Counted from the stretch's first letter, positions 43,201-52,603 are shown. The stretch is DNA of 64,000 nucleotides from Anaspis maculata (GCA_949128115.1 OX421964.1:49888601-49952600), one strand, 5' to 3'. The notes: a model not told the origin generated them from the letters alone. Program-made: numbers and translations.

Positions 43201-45823
43201 TATTTTTCAAAAACTACACTTTATATGTCTACAAGAGAAAATTTACGAGCTTATTTTATTATTCTATATATTTTTTAGATGCCTTGAAAAAGTTTAAATT
43301 CTATACAGACGAAACGTCGGCATTTAAAAAAAAAGTTTATTTTTTAAGAATGTCCAATAACCCAAGAAATCCTTGCATTCAAAATGATTAAAATCCCTGT
43401 AATTTTTTGTTGTTTTAAACTCAAGCACCACCCAGAGGAGACTTTCTATGAAGTTGCTTGATATTCACTTCTACAGGATAGACTGCAGGAAGATTGAGCT
43501 AACCAGCTCAGAAAGCAGAATTAAAATTGTTCTTTGTAATCAAAAGCTTTTAGGTTTCAAAGTCAAATGACTTTTTGGATTCACAACTTCACTGTTTCAC
43601 AATTCAGTTCACTTTTAGTCTGGAGGTTAGTGACATGGACTCTGCACTTGGTGACAAAAGCACGAGAATCGGTAGGATGTTTCGATTAAGAAAAAGCGCC
43701 TCACTGATTTTTCTCGATGAAGGGGGGGGGGGAGGTGGTCCTTGAAATTCGAAAGTGCTGTAGCTCTTACGAAACCACTTGTTACTGGGGAGTTTGCGTG
43801 CACACGTACGTACGACGTAACGTAACTTTCAACGTGAAAATTGGCGAAGTTGTTATTTGCAATTCCTCAATCTGGGGAATTTTTTCGTTCTACGTTGCGT
43901 TACGTCGTACGTTCCTTGAGATCGCAAACTCCCTAATATCGTTAAATCTAATAAAGACGAAACGTATGACTCTACCATAAACCTCAACACTATCATCAGA
44001 CGCTATGTCGCTATCATTCATTCTTTACTGTTGATGGTGCGTTTGATATCATTTCCCATATTTTCACACCAGCCCCTTCCACTAATGAAGTCGAAATTTT
44101 GGGAGAATGGCAGACAAAAAAGAGTGAAATAGTAAATTTCACTGCCCAGTTCAAAAGCGGTATTTCCAATCAACCTATGAGGTGCGGACCATTCATACAG
44201 TTTCTTGTTCTTCTCCATTTACTATGATGTTAATAGTAATAAAGCATCTGGGGGAAAGGGACTACGTTTTATCTGTATTCTGTGGCGTGCGCTCGAGAAA
44301 ATACTGCGACGAAATTGAATTATTATCTCGGAATCAGGACATGTACAGATGCTATTGGGCTGTGTTTTAATACTAATGGAAAGTATCGTGTGATCAAATC
44401 ATTTCTTATTTTAGGTAGGCTATGGCCTGGTCAAATTCAGGGGTACGAAGCTGCGTTCGACCAGGCCACAGCCTACCTAAAATAAGAATTCATTTGATCA
44501 CACGATACTAGTGAAAGTTTGAATAAAGTTTGGAGCGACAATGTCATAAAGGGGACCTGAAGCCGGACATTTTACAGTAACGATTCCACCACCATTCCCT
44601 TATGCAAATTTGAGTCGATGTAGGTACGGAAGAATGCGATTTACTTACGTTAACTATTCCATTTTCGCACTTGAACATCGCCCAGTTTCCTTACTCGTCG
44701 CCACTCCATTCTCACTGTTCTTAACCTGTATTGTTGGTTGCCCATCAACTACCAATTTTTCGCGACTTTCTCCCCCTTTTCTGTGTTTTATTCCTTCATT
44801 CCTGGAATGAACAATGTCGGAATGTCGCACATAGCGGTCGTCTAGCTGTCAAACGTTGACAGTTGTGAATGAAACGTCAGTGGGCGATGTTCAAGTGCAA
44901 AAATGGAATAGATAATGTAAGTAAATCGCATTCTTCCATATCTACATTGACTCAAAATTGCACAAGGAAGAGCATGGTGGTAGAATTGTTACTGTCAAAT
45001 GTGCAGCTTTGGGTCCCCTTTATGACACGGTCTGCAAAGACTTACGTGCAGCCCCTCACATCAACGTAGTTGCCAACTTTGAAATGCATGGCATTCAACA
45101 GTGTGCCTGTGGGTAACGCCGCCTCTGGACTTATGAAAAATCTGGCTAAGGTTTTTTTCGGGATAACACCAGAACCTTTGAAAAGACCACAATACTCTTT
45201 CGTCAAAGTACAGGGATCCACAGCTTCGGCTCCCAGAAGCAAAACTCCTTTTTTATTATAGACTTTTTCCACCCTCTGTCTCGGGGGGTTGTAACTTTCA
45301 GGTGTGTAGTACTTGATGACATGGTTATCCAGAATTTGCAGTAGGGTGGTTGTGATTTTCTTGCCATTGTTGAGCCACAAAGGGTATACCCCAATTTTGC
45401 GTGCTATTAAACCAGTACGTTGTACTGCGGGGGTCCATTTGACGCTAGCTATTTCTTTGGAGACTTTCTGATCTTTGTACCTGTCTCCAATGACTTCCTT
45501 CACAAACTCGCGATTTTCTAGGGTCACATCATCGTCATGTGTCTGGAAAAAAAGGGTTTTGGAGAACATTTTGCTGCGAATTACGTGCAAATTAGACTTA
45601 CAGTTCGAATCTTTTTCGTGAACCAAGTAGGGTTTCGCAGCTTGGGAGGTGGGTTCAGTTTATGTCGCTCTCTCACAGATCCACAGGAAATGCTAAAATT
45701 TCAAATTTATGTAGTGAAGCGGTATTGGAATGAATTAAAATAAAATTACGTTAAATTCACTAATTTGGCTTCTAGCGTCCTAATGCATGTTTGGCTACGA
45801 ATATTTGTGATTATAAAAGCCAT
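30816..45823 (-). CDS. mRpL3: Mitochondrial ribosomal protein L3 (uL3m), four coding exons
   Basis: Joined model: exon 1 45823-45750, exon 2 45692-45602, exon 3 45542-45046, exon 4 31233-30816; 1080 nt, 359 residues (the human protein has 348). All introns are GT-AG: 57 bp, 59 bp and 13,812 bp, in phases 2, 0 and 2. Exon 1 encodes a basic amphipathic start (MAFIITNIRSQ) fit for a mitochondrial targeting peptide. Exon 2 has PPPKLRNPTWF. Exon 3 has TGLIARKIGVYPLW and FKVGNYVDVRG. Exon 4 continues IDRGFQGVMKRHGFKG, ASHGVTKTHRRGG, GRVWPGTKMPGHMG, the signature uL3 loop region near the peptidyl-transferase centre, then ALKIWRIN and a PEDIYDE tail. Every splice junction falls inside recognised homology except exon 1/2, which rests on phase and splice signals. 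The protein is a structural subunit of the large mitoribosomal particle. Confidence 0.9.
31300..32260. repeat. Second, interrupted copy of the GGGGGCGG tandem repeat
   Basis: 31317-31450 matches units of the 25.85-26.96 kb array (TTTGGGGGCGGCGACAAATC, CAGTCAGCTATTTAT). 31905-32230 matches the array tail (GGGGGCCGTTTTATTAATGT, TTGGCGGCGCAATA). Between them 31450-31900 is unrelated, with GC-rich words around GCGCGCAGCGTTAGCGCG and a TAGTTACGTCACTAGACGTT hairpin, probably an insertion. Confidence 0.6.
33269..33448. repeat. MITE-like hairpin related to the interior of family A
   Basis: The arms 33269-33352 and 33361-33448 are reverse complements with an 8 bp loop. The ends read GGCCGCTATTCTTGAATC and its complement. 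The interior of family A elements carries a diverged version of one arm (GGCCGCTATTCTTGAAACTG, followed by the same ATCCGCAGTACATC word), so the two share ancestry. Confidence 0.7.
34312..35925. repeat. 1.6 kb palindrome inside W
   Basis: The arms are about 34312-35075 and 35137-35925, with shared words such as GGTCCATTTTGTTTTTCCGG and its complement, and CCATCCCCTCCATTTT on the right. The spacer is about 60 bp. No coding function is evident; short frames in each arm are mirror images. Confidence 0.75.
36244..37138. repeat. 0.9 kb palindrome with tRNA-like pol III boxes in both arms
   Basis: The arms are 36244-36655 and 36720-37138. On + the left arm reads TAGCTCGATTGATAAACTG near 36450, an A-box-like tRNA D-arm, and GGTTTGAGACC near 36533, a B-box-like T-arm. 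The right arm carries the mirror version (CTCGAACCC near 36838). A SINE-like module thus exists in head-to-head inverted copies. The anticodon arm and acceptor stem do not form a canonical tRNA. Confidence 0.6.
39235..39590. repeat. Palindromic GCACATGGG minisatellite
   Basis: On the right, about 32 bp units repeat (GCACATGGGAACGTTGAGCA variants starting near 39418, 39450, 39483 and 39515). On the left (39260-39355) the inverted words GTGCACTATGAGGATGTGCT and ATGTGCACCATGG occur. The whole block is therefore an inverted pair of degenerate tandem arrays. Confidence 0.65.
39890..40415 (+). other. Transcription-unit-like context of the 39-codon ORF
   Basis: In order: ATATATTAGATATAG (possible TATA region, about 39885-39900), a candidate exon, a GT-AG intron of 58 bp at 40078-40135 (CGCG|GTAAGT...TCTTTCTTTAG), a second exon with a 39-codon ORF, and AATAAA at 40405-40410. 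The intron length matches the short introns of mRpL3 (57 and 59 bp). Confidence 0.5.
40168..40287 (+). CDS. Candidate 39-residue secreted peptide, nested in mRpL3 intron 3
   Basis: The ORF runs ATG to TAG in the second exon of a spliced-looking unit. The N-terminus MFVTRALTWLTLGFILDISV is a plausible signal peptide: a basic residue, then a hydrophobic core, then small residues before a PAPH site. The remaining tail is short and proline-rich (FGDPSRPPHMDLL). The start context has C at -3, which is weak. I recognise no family. Support comes from the intron, the AATAAA and the peptide's organisation; translation is unproven, and the unit may instead be a non-coding RNA. It is antisense to mRpL3 and inside palindromic element X. 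Confidence 0.4.
   Translation: MFVTRALTWLTLGFILDISVPAPHISFGDPSRPPHMDLL
42945..43010. repeat. Three-copy ~28 bp tandem repeat
   Basis: ACACCCACTCAAAGTGAGAC is repeated at about 42950, 42977 and 43004-8, each unit containing CTCAAAGTGAG, itself nearly palindromic. It sits in the right outer arm of palindrome Z. The left arm has one copy (near 32560), so the expansion happened after the inverted duplication. Confidence 0.75.
43048..43786. other. AT-rich intronic stretch, nothing recognised
   Basis: No inverted repeat, splice-supported exon or known domain is seen on either strand. One frame of 104 codons (43077-43391) is low-complexity in composition and is not called. Confidence 0.4.
43787..43934. 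repeat. MITE-like element with GGGAGTTTGCG ends
   Basis: GGGAGTTTGCG (43788) and CGCAAACTCCC (43933) are exact terminal inverted repeats. Subterminal ACGTACGACGTAACG and its complement extend the symmetry over about 40 bp per side. Length about 147 bp; target duplication not clear. Confidence 0.65.
44382..44509. repeat. 128 bp hairpin MITE
   Basis: The arms begin AGTATCGTGTGATCAAAT and close at TGGCCTGGTC/GACCAGGCCA around a 25 bp spacer. The inner part includes TTATTTTAGGTAGGCT and its complement. Confidence 0.7.
44542..45027. repeat. 486 bp inverted-repeat element ending 18 bp from an mRpL3 splice donor
   Basis: TGTCATAAAGGGGACC (44542) and GGTCCCCTTTATGACA (45027) are the tips. The arms (about 44542-44695 and 44878-45027) share GATGTAGGTACGGAAGAATG-type words and AATGCGATTTACTTAC with its complement. 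It lies inside intron 3 immediately next to exon 3 (which ends at 45046). Confidence 0.75.
45046..45542 (-). CDS. mRpL3: mRpL3 exon 3
   Basis: 165 codons plus two bases. It opens after TTTTTTCCAG with ACA CAT GAC and ends TGC AC before GTAAGT. Confidence 0.92.
45602..45823 (-). CDS. mRpL3: mRpL3 exons 1 and 2 (start codon, targeting peptide)
   Basis: Exon 1 (45823-45750) runs ATG GCT ... TTA AC then GTAATT. Exon 2 (45692-45602) begins after AATTTTAG with C ATT TCC and ends CGA ACT before GTAAGT. The intron between is 57 bp. The start ATG has A at -3 (AAAATGG). Confidence 0.75.
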
Positions 45824-45956
45824 TTTTAACACGCTTTATGCTCCAGTTTTAAGCAGAGCTTTTAGGTTATCTACTGTCTACTGTCAACTGTCACTGTCAC
45901 CGCTGTCACGTGTCAGCTGCTCCTGTTGTCAGTTATTTGACATTTTTCACATTTTA

Positions 45957-46684
45957 AAGCGGCTTCACAGAGCTTCGACGTGTCGCCGGCGACATTCCCC
46001 CACCATGACACCACAGCTGTCGCTGGCGACAGAAGACTGCGAAAATTGGTGTCGCTCGCAACCTCGATCGAGTTAGCGGGATTTGATAGATTGATAGAAA
46101 TTCATCCGCCAAGCTGACAACGCACGTGCTCGAAAATGTCAAACAATTGCCAATGTCCCTCAAAAAATGGTTTTATCTGATTCCACGGGTATATCTGCTA
46201 ATAATTCGTCTTTTCCTTGGAAGTGCCTTGTTGAAAGGCGATTTGCTTCGGAAAATGTGGTTGTTGAATGGGTGCTTTTCATCTGCTTCTCTATCTCTGG
46301 TCTCGTGGGAACATGATTAGGAGGCAGCGTAGAAGCACAGCACAGGCTATCGTGAAACGGAAGCACGTGAACGTGGTGAGCAGTTTGAGCAACGCGACCG
46401 AAGGCGCGAACCCTAAACCGTTGTTCTGTGCCATCGTGCACAATCATTTTCTGTCCGTGTCAATAACTTGACGCAATCTTTACCGGCCGATGATTGACTG
46501 ATGACTGCATGCGGTCCATAACCACCCAGCGACACGCGACACGGTTTGTGTAGTTGGAAAATCCTAACTACACAGCGACACCAAATGGAAGGGGTGGGCG
46601 ACAGAGGGGAATACATCCGATTCTGGCTCCCTATTGGTTGATGAAGTGTCGCTGGCGACACGTCGAAGCTCTGTGAAGCCGCTT
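45957..46684. mobile_element. PIF/Harbinger-like TIR element, 728 bp, TTA duplication
   Basis: The terminal inverted repeats are about 40 bp, starting AAGCGGCTTCACAGAGCTTC. TTA flanks both sides (45954-45956 and 46685-46687). A second inner inverted pair (CTAACTACACAGCGACACC etc.) lies near the right end. Its left end is about 134 bp upstream of the mRpL3 start codon, so it sits in or next to that promoter. Short frames inside show no recognised transposase. Confidence 0.75.
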
Positions 46685-46718
46685 TTAGGCGATTTTTCGC
46701 GAGTAATTCCAACATATC

Positions 46719-47486
46719 CAGTGATGTAAAATACCCGGGTTTTTATATTTAAGGTATTTACCCAAAATTGGGTCTCTAATAGGGTATCTATTTTCATTAT
46801 TATTAATAATAATAATAATAATAACAATAATAACAATAATGATTTTTGCTCACAGCAGCAAAATAATAATAAGTGCTTTGCTTTGGAGGGTATGTTTATA
46901 AAGCCTTGGAACTTGGAAAAAGAAATCATTTAACCTAATATTTCACCTTGAAATGAAAAATATTGAAATTTCCGAGGCGAATAAATTTCATTGAAATTTA
47001 TTTTGAAAAACGCGCGGTTTTCGCTCTATATGTCAACGGCTATGCCGCGCAATTCGCAGTCAACAGTAACAGTACCTAATTTCCCATATTTTGAGATAGG
47101 TTTCGTCAATAATACATTAAATAAGAATTATTATTCAATTGTTAACGGAAATTAATTCAAATTAATACGTACTTACTACTTAGTAGTTTGTATTGTTGGT
47201 AGTAATTATGTAAATAGCGAACCTGAGACTTCACATGTTTCACAAATGTGAACTTGAAGTACTAGAATTGCTTTTAGATGAAAAATATTGAATTTAAAGC
47301 GTTAACGGGATTTAATTTCACATTTGAAATATATTTGAAATATTTCGGAAATATTTCATGAAATATTTCAGAAAAATAACAATGCTAGGGTGGGTAAATA
47401 CTAAATATCGCTCGGAAAAATACCGGGTAAATATCCGATTTATATTTACCTACCTATACCCAGTAAATACCCGACTCACATCACTG
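46719..47486. mobile_element. hAT-type element, 768 bp
   Basis: The ends are CAGTGATGTAAAATACCCGGG-type on the left (first part CAGTGATGT) and CATCACTG on the right; subterminal AAATACCCGGGT words recur inverted near 47415-47475. The target duplication is AACATATC on the left (46711-46718). On the right, AACATA is interrupted by the element starting at 47493; removing that restores AACATATA, seven of eight bases. The interior holds an AAT microsatellite. Confidence 0.75.
46801..46839. repeat. (AAT)n microsatellite
   Basis: Run of AAT/AAC trinucleotides within the hAT element. Confidence 0.85.
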
Positions 47487-47492
47487 AACATA

Positions 47493-49035
47493 CAGGGTGG
47501 TCCATCCTAGCGTAATTATCCCATAGCGGTCTTACCGTTCAAGATAGAGAAAAAGATGTAGAAGAAAAGTGATATGGTTTGATGAGACCTATAACCTAAA
47601 ATTATTTTCAGCTATAAAGGCTGTCCCATTTTGACGGGATTAACGAAACGTCAATTTTTTAAATAGAACACCCTATATTTTTTTGCATTTTCATGTTCAA
47701 CTTTTTCAACTGTCTTATGCGTGTATTTTTATTTTTCAATTGTGTAACAGTGCTACCAACTAAAAATTGAAAACTAAAAAAAATCGCATTTTCACAGTTT
47801 TCTTAGAAAAATCGTAGCGGCCTTGCTTTTGGACACTAAGAGATGAAACTTGACATGGTGATAGTCAAGTCAAAGACCAATATCCCAATGTCAAAAAATT
47901 GAGATTTCTTGATACAGGGCGTTCACAAAAAAACATCAAACTTCATAATTTTCAAAGTATCATAACTCATTTTTTTCAAATGGCATGCCCCTAATTTTAT
48001 AAGGTTATCTGATAGCTTTTTTTATCCTCTTTCATTTTTACTAGGGGTACCCTACCCTTGAACTTTATTTTTTCGTGATAATCGGAAATTTCCACAAAAT
48101 TTGCTATTTTTTTGGTTTTTTTCAAAAATTGAGTTGGCCGCGATGAATGACAGGCCAGTCAAAAAGTACGCAGCTATCAATTAGTCAGTCTAAAAACAGT
48201 CGAACAAAAAAAAAAAGGCTTCAACGCAAAAAGAAAACAAAGTGGGATCCTGGATATCTGGATTATTGCCAGAATATCATATCAATTATTTCCTCTTGCG
48301 TAAAATCATTTTTCTTTGTTCCATAATATTCAGAGTGACTAACTGAGAGTTGCGTACTATTTGGCTTGTCTGTCATTCATCACGGCCAACTCAATTTTTG
48401 AAAAAAAAAACAAAAAAAAATAGCAAATTTTGTAAAAATTTCCGATTATCTCGAAAAAAATGAAGTTTAAGGGTAGGGTACCCCCGGTAAAAATGAAAGA
48501 GAATAAAAAAAGCTATCAGATAACGTCATAAAATTAGGGGCATGTCATTTGAAAAAAATGAGTTATGATACTTTGAAAATTATGAAGTTTAATGTTTTTT
48601 TGTGAACGCCCTGTATCAAGAAATCCCAATTTTTTTACATTGGGATATTGGTCTTTGACTTGACTATCACCATGTCAAGTTTCATCTCTTAGTGTCCAAA
48701 AGCAAGGCCGCTACGATTTTTCTAAGAAAACTGTGAAAATGCGATTTTTTTTAGTTTTCAATTTTTAGTTGGTAGCACTGCTACACAATTGAAAAATAAA
48801 AATACACGCATAAGACAGTTGAAAAAGTTGAACATGGAAATGCAAAAAAATATAGGGTGTTCCATTTAAAAAAATTGACGTTCCGTTAATCCCGTCAAAA
48901 TGGGACACCTGTATAGCTGAAAATAATTTTAGGTCATAGGTCTTAACAAACCATATAACTTTTCTCTTACATCTTTTTCTCTGTCTTGAGCGGTAAGACC
49001 GCTATGGGATAATTACGCTAGGATGGACCACCCTG
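47493..49035. mobile_element. 1.54 kb palindromic element (CAGGGTGGTCC ends), TA duplication
   Basis: The arms are 47493-48205 and 48320-49035, reverse complements over about 710 bp with few mismatches, including ATCCTAGCGTAATTATCCC at the tip and GAGTTGGCCGCGATGAATGA near the loop. TA lies on both sides (47491-47492 and 49036-49037). It shares its terminal 11 bases with element X, so it belongs to the same terminal-repeat group. Confidence 0.85.
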
Positions 49036-49037
49036 TA

Positions 49038-49265
49038 TATAGTGCGTTCGGCTTGGCTGTTCTGGTGACTCCTTTTGCTCCGAACCTCCAAAATAACGGA
49101 TAAAAAAGTAATGTTGAGGAGAAATGATAATTCGAATAATTTTAAGAGGTTCGTGCGGTGGGTATTCATTTTTTGAGATTATTCAACTTTCGAGATTATT
49201 CAGTTTTCGAGATCATTCAATCCACCTTTCCCATGATAACTTCACGCCCGTGCTTCACGCATACC
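49038..49265. other. Short unassigned stretch
   Basis: Nothing recognised except a three-fold TTCGAGATTATTCA-like word near 49180-49225. Confidence 0.4.
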
Positions 49266-49487
49266 TGTTGTTGTGTTTGTTGCTGGTCAAATGGTCAAAT
49301 TAAACTCGGGGTTTCGGTTTTATGTGGGTTTATTTGGCTTCTCTCATCTATACCACCGGTATCGTACGTGCCGTTCTTCTTATCTATCTTTTTATTTCAT
49401 ACGCTATCATTCCTAATTCATATAAAATGCCACCGCCATCTACCACCATATTATACACCTATAATATACTCATTACAGGACACTACA
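49266..49487 (-). repeat. Possible 3' LTR of the second Gypsy relic
   Basis: The minus strand starts TGTAGTGTCCTGTAATGAG after a partial purine run (AAGGGA), contains a CATTTTATATG TATA-like motif and then AATAAA (about 49334-49329), and can end in CA at 49266. This order fits an LTR, but there is no second copy to compare, so the boundaries are provisional. Confidence 0.35.
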
Positions 49488-49615
49488 TCCCTTGGGGACT
49501 TTACACATTTCGAACTGGGAATCACAGTTCAGGTCGGCTGTTGACTCTCTGGAGCAATGTTGAGCTGGGTCTGTTGAGATGGTAATGAAGGCACGTTCTC
49601 AGAAATAGAGAGTTT

Positions 49616-49991
49616 CTATCTCTGCTGTGAAGTCGGCTTTGGATTCTCAGATGCAGTGCCGGACCGGGCCTCTGAAGAAGGTAAATTCTCTGCGATGGAG
49701 ATCATCTCGGGGCGGCTTGGAGCCAGCACGAATGGAGGCACCTCGGGAGTGGAGTGCGTCTTGGGCCGGTTTCCAGCACATTCGCCGAAACTTGACCATT
49801 GAATAGGCACCGCAAAAGGAGCAACAGATGGGGGTCGAAGAGTTCCTTTAAAACTCTGGCGGCTTACTGGAATCATGCTGGAATTGGAGTCACTTTTGGG
49901 ATGTTGTTGAGGTTTCTCGGTGTCGTTTATTGGCTTTGAAGGTCTTCCTACGTAATGTTTGAAAAATGACGAATTTCTGATTACGTATTTT
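49616..49991 (-). pseudogene. Gypsy pol C-terminal tail (second relic)
   Basis: The frame reads GKYVIRNSSFFKHY and then a serine/proline-rich tail ending at 49616. The VIRNSSFFK motif is typical of the C-terminus of K02A2.6-type Gypsy pol polyproteins. The frame continues into the minisatellite element, producing an artificial fusion rich in MRIHEH repeats. The upstream pol domains lie on the other side of that element. Confidence 0.55.
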
Positions 49992-51243
49992 CCCTGCTGA
50001 AAATGCTCATCAATTCTCATAGGGAAATCTATCTGGCTTTCATGAGAATCTATATGAGTATTGGAACCGGCTTTGCCGCAATGATTCTCATAGGAATCCC
50101 GCTGCGTTTTTTGCTCATTGAATCTCATAGATTTCCATATGAATCCACATAAATGCTCATGGATTCTCATTGATTTCCATATGATTCCATATAAATGCTC
50201 ATGGATTCTCATTGATTTCCATATGAATCCACATAAATGCTCATGGATTCTCATTGATTTCCATATGAATCCACTTAAATGCTCATGGATTCCATATGAA
50301 TCCTCATGGATTCTCATGAAAACTCATACAATCCAGATGGATGCCGCACTGAATACAACAAATTGTTATACAAAACCAAGATGGATTTTGAACTGGATTT
50401 TTTATTAGATTTTATCACTTACAAATAAATAAATTCGTGAATGTTCGTGAAATTACATCAATGTCGCACAGGCACACAGGGTGATACTATTGTTTTAGTT
50501 CAGTGTTCCAATGATCTCCTAGAACCTGGAATTGAAGATCATAATTAGTTATGTATTTTACTATAGTTATAGGCACTTTACTTGATAGAAATAGTCCTAA
50601 TCGTCTTGGGGAACCTCAAAATGGAATATATCCATCGAAATCTCGAACCTTTTCTGCATGATTACAATACTTTTCCTTCCATGTTGGTGGAGCGTCGGTA
50701 AAGTAAAAGTCTTCACATCTTATAGGTAGGTATTAACACAACAAACGTAAACAAACAAACCGATGCGGAAAGGAATCAAACTTTTTTTCAGCGTCCTGTC
50801 AGCATTTTGTATTTTCACTGTCACGAAAAGATAACGCACTAGATCGATCGCGCTAGTCGCGCAAGAATTTCCTACGATTCATGACGACTAGATCAGGCGA
50901 GCGCGCGGGTTCGCCTAAAATTGATGAGATTATATCTGCCAAAGCCGCATAGATTTACAGGATTCACATGTCAATAAGTCAAATAATGGATTTGTATCAG
51001 CATTTATCAGGATTGAATGAGCATTTGCTGTTGATTTCTGCCAATGACTGATGGATTCTCATAGGAATCCCAATGAGGATCCATGAGGATTTTCAGCAGG
51101 AAATGTACGATAGATTCTCATAGAAACTGTTAGACTTCCCATTTATTATGCGTGCGCCTGATTGATGCTCATGGGGCTGATAGAAACTGATGGATTCTCA
51201 TAGGGATTCCAATGAGAATAATCGATGAGCATTTTCAGCAGGG
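49992..51243. mobile_element. TIR element with palindromic minisatellite interior
   Basis: The ends are CCCTGCTGAAAATGCTCATC (49992) and GATGAGCATTTTCAGCAGGG (51243). Inside the left half a 58-60 bp unit (ATAAATGCTCATGGATTCTC...) repeats about four times at 50110-50290. Both halves are full of the word GATTCTCATAGG in opposite orientations. The middle (50330-51000) is AT-rich with no gene. It sits exactly between the two halves of a Gypsy pol. Confidence 0.7.
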
Positions 51244-52070
51244 CAGCTGTGATCGTAAATGGAAAGGTGTTCTTCGGTGTTTATTAGCTACTGGTGGTAC
51301 GGTTGAATCAATGTGCAACTTGATCTTGACATTCTTCATCCGTCCTATTCCTTGACATAAATCTGGATATTTGTTTCTCACGGAGTCAAGTCCACGATGC
51401 TTGATGTTGTTGAAAAATGACATCTGGATTAACTTGAGACGTTCTGATGTTCCATAGCTGAGGAGCGATTCACCATGGCCTTTGACTACCAATATATCCG
51501 CCTTTGTTGTGTGTTTTTGTGTCGCAGAACTGCTTGAAATTTTCCGACCACTTCCAAATGTTTTTCCGAATTATATGGCAGTACTGTTGTTGTTGCTGGC
51601 ATCAGATCTTGATCAGGTAGCTGGTTGAGAGTCTCGGTGCTGACAATATTCACAGATGAGCCCGTATCAACGATAAAGGGGACTGGAATTTCGTTTAGTT
51701 GTATCGTAATCCTGGGAAGTTTAACATTTCTGATTGTTGTCACAGCGAATGTACTTTCCGAACTAGACTCATCTGAAACATCGTTATGATTTACTTGATG
51801 TTGTCTATGATGTTGTTTACAATCTTGATTATATCTTTTATTACAATCTATATTGTACTGTTTGGATATACACATAGCTGCAAAATGATTTCTTTTGTGG
51901 CATGCATTGCACTTCAAACCGAAAGCGGGGCATGTTTCTCTGCCGTTTGTGTGCCACCGGTTGCCACAATTCTTACATAACTTCGCACTTTGCTTGTTCG
52001 ATGTTATTTCCTGTCTTCTGCTGTCAAAGTTGCTGTTATAAAGACGTTTGGATTGTTGTGCTGGAGCCAT
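51244..52070 (-). pseudogene. Gypsy gag zinc knuckle, aspartic protease and start of RT (second relic)
   Basis: From 52070 down: CKNCGNRWHTNGRETCPAFG then CNACHKRNHFAAMC form two CCHC-type knuckles. A low-complexity HQ-rich linker follows, then the retropepsin motif FIVDTGSSVNIVS. A one- or two-base shift near 51500 leads to GHGESLLSYGTSE and the pre-RT region YPDLCQGIGRMK...RRTPFHLR, as in K02A2.6-type Gypsy elements. The RT core, RNase H and integrase expected next are absent; the sequence passes straight into the TIR element. Confidence 0.85.
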
Positions 52071-52595
52071 ATATATGCCGATCAGCTTTTAAATTCAGCA
52101 CTAGAACGGTAATTTTTGCACGCCAAGTTGGCGATTTTGCGATATTTGGGGATGCTCAAATTTGTAATGTTGGATCAATATTTCCCCAGATGACCTTGAA
52201 TTCGTATTGTCAATCGAGTACACCGCTGTTGCAAGATTGTATATGAACGCTCAAGACGTCTTGATTTTGGTAGACTTTCTCCAGTTTAAATGGGCGACTG
52301 GTGAACAGTTTTTTTTGAATAAAATAGTGAATCATAATATACCATCATATTATATACTAGGTTGAGAAAACTGTTCAAATGTATGGTCAGAAATGAAGGC
52401 CTAGTGTCTAAAACCTAGAACGGCTCGGCACTCTGTCACTTACCTGCCATTCTGACAAGATAACAGTCATAACAGCCAAGGCAACACTGTAGCGGAATAT
52501 GATGCAAGGAGACGCCAGAATTGGCATTTCATGTCAAAATTTCCTAACCTCACTGGACTTCGCCACAAAAAGCCCGTTTTCACGAAACTTGGTCT
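52071..52595. other. Unassigned stretch, possibly Gypsy gag remnant
   Basis: It should contain more gag on the minus strand if the relic were longer, but I cannot read a convincing frame. A 25 bp word (GCCGATCA...TTTTAAATTCAGCA, 52077-52098) recurs inverted at 53013-53037. Confidence 0.35.
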
Positions 52596-52603
52596 GTCAG
52601 CGT

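Larger units (their letters stand above)
31234..45045 (-). other. mRpL3 intron 3, 13.8 kb of nested repeats
   Basis: The donor is minus-strand GTAAGT at 45045-45040 and the acceptor CAG at 31236-31234. Contents in + order: tandem-array copy 2, concentric palindromes 32.5-43.05 kb, and three MITEs. A candidate opposite-strand gene sits at about 40.0-40.4 kb. Confidence 0.85.

Noticed and set aside
46160..46447. A protein inside the TTA-flanked element
   Set aside because: No transposase motif and no conservation evidence; the frame length is compatible with chance.
49992..50317. A long repetitive protein (MRIHEH repeats) fused to the Gypsy tail
   Set aside because: The repeat residues come from the DNA minisatellite, whose unit happens to stay open. 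The frame only reads through by chance into the pol tail.
49992..51243. A CRISPR array
   Set aside because: Repeats are degenerate, contiguous and without unique spacers, and the genome is eukaryotic.
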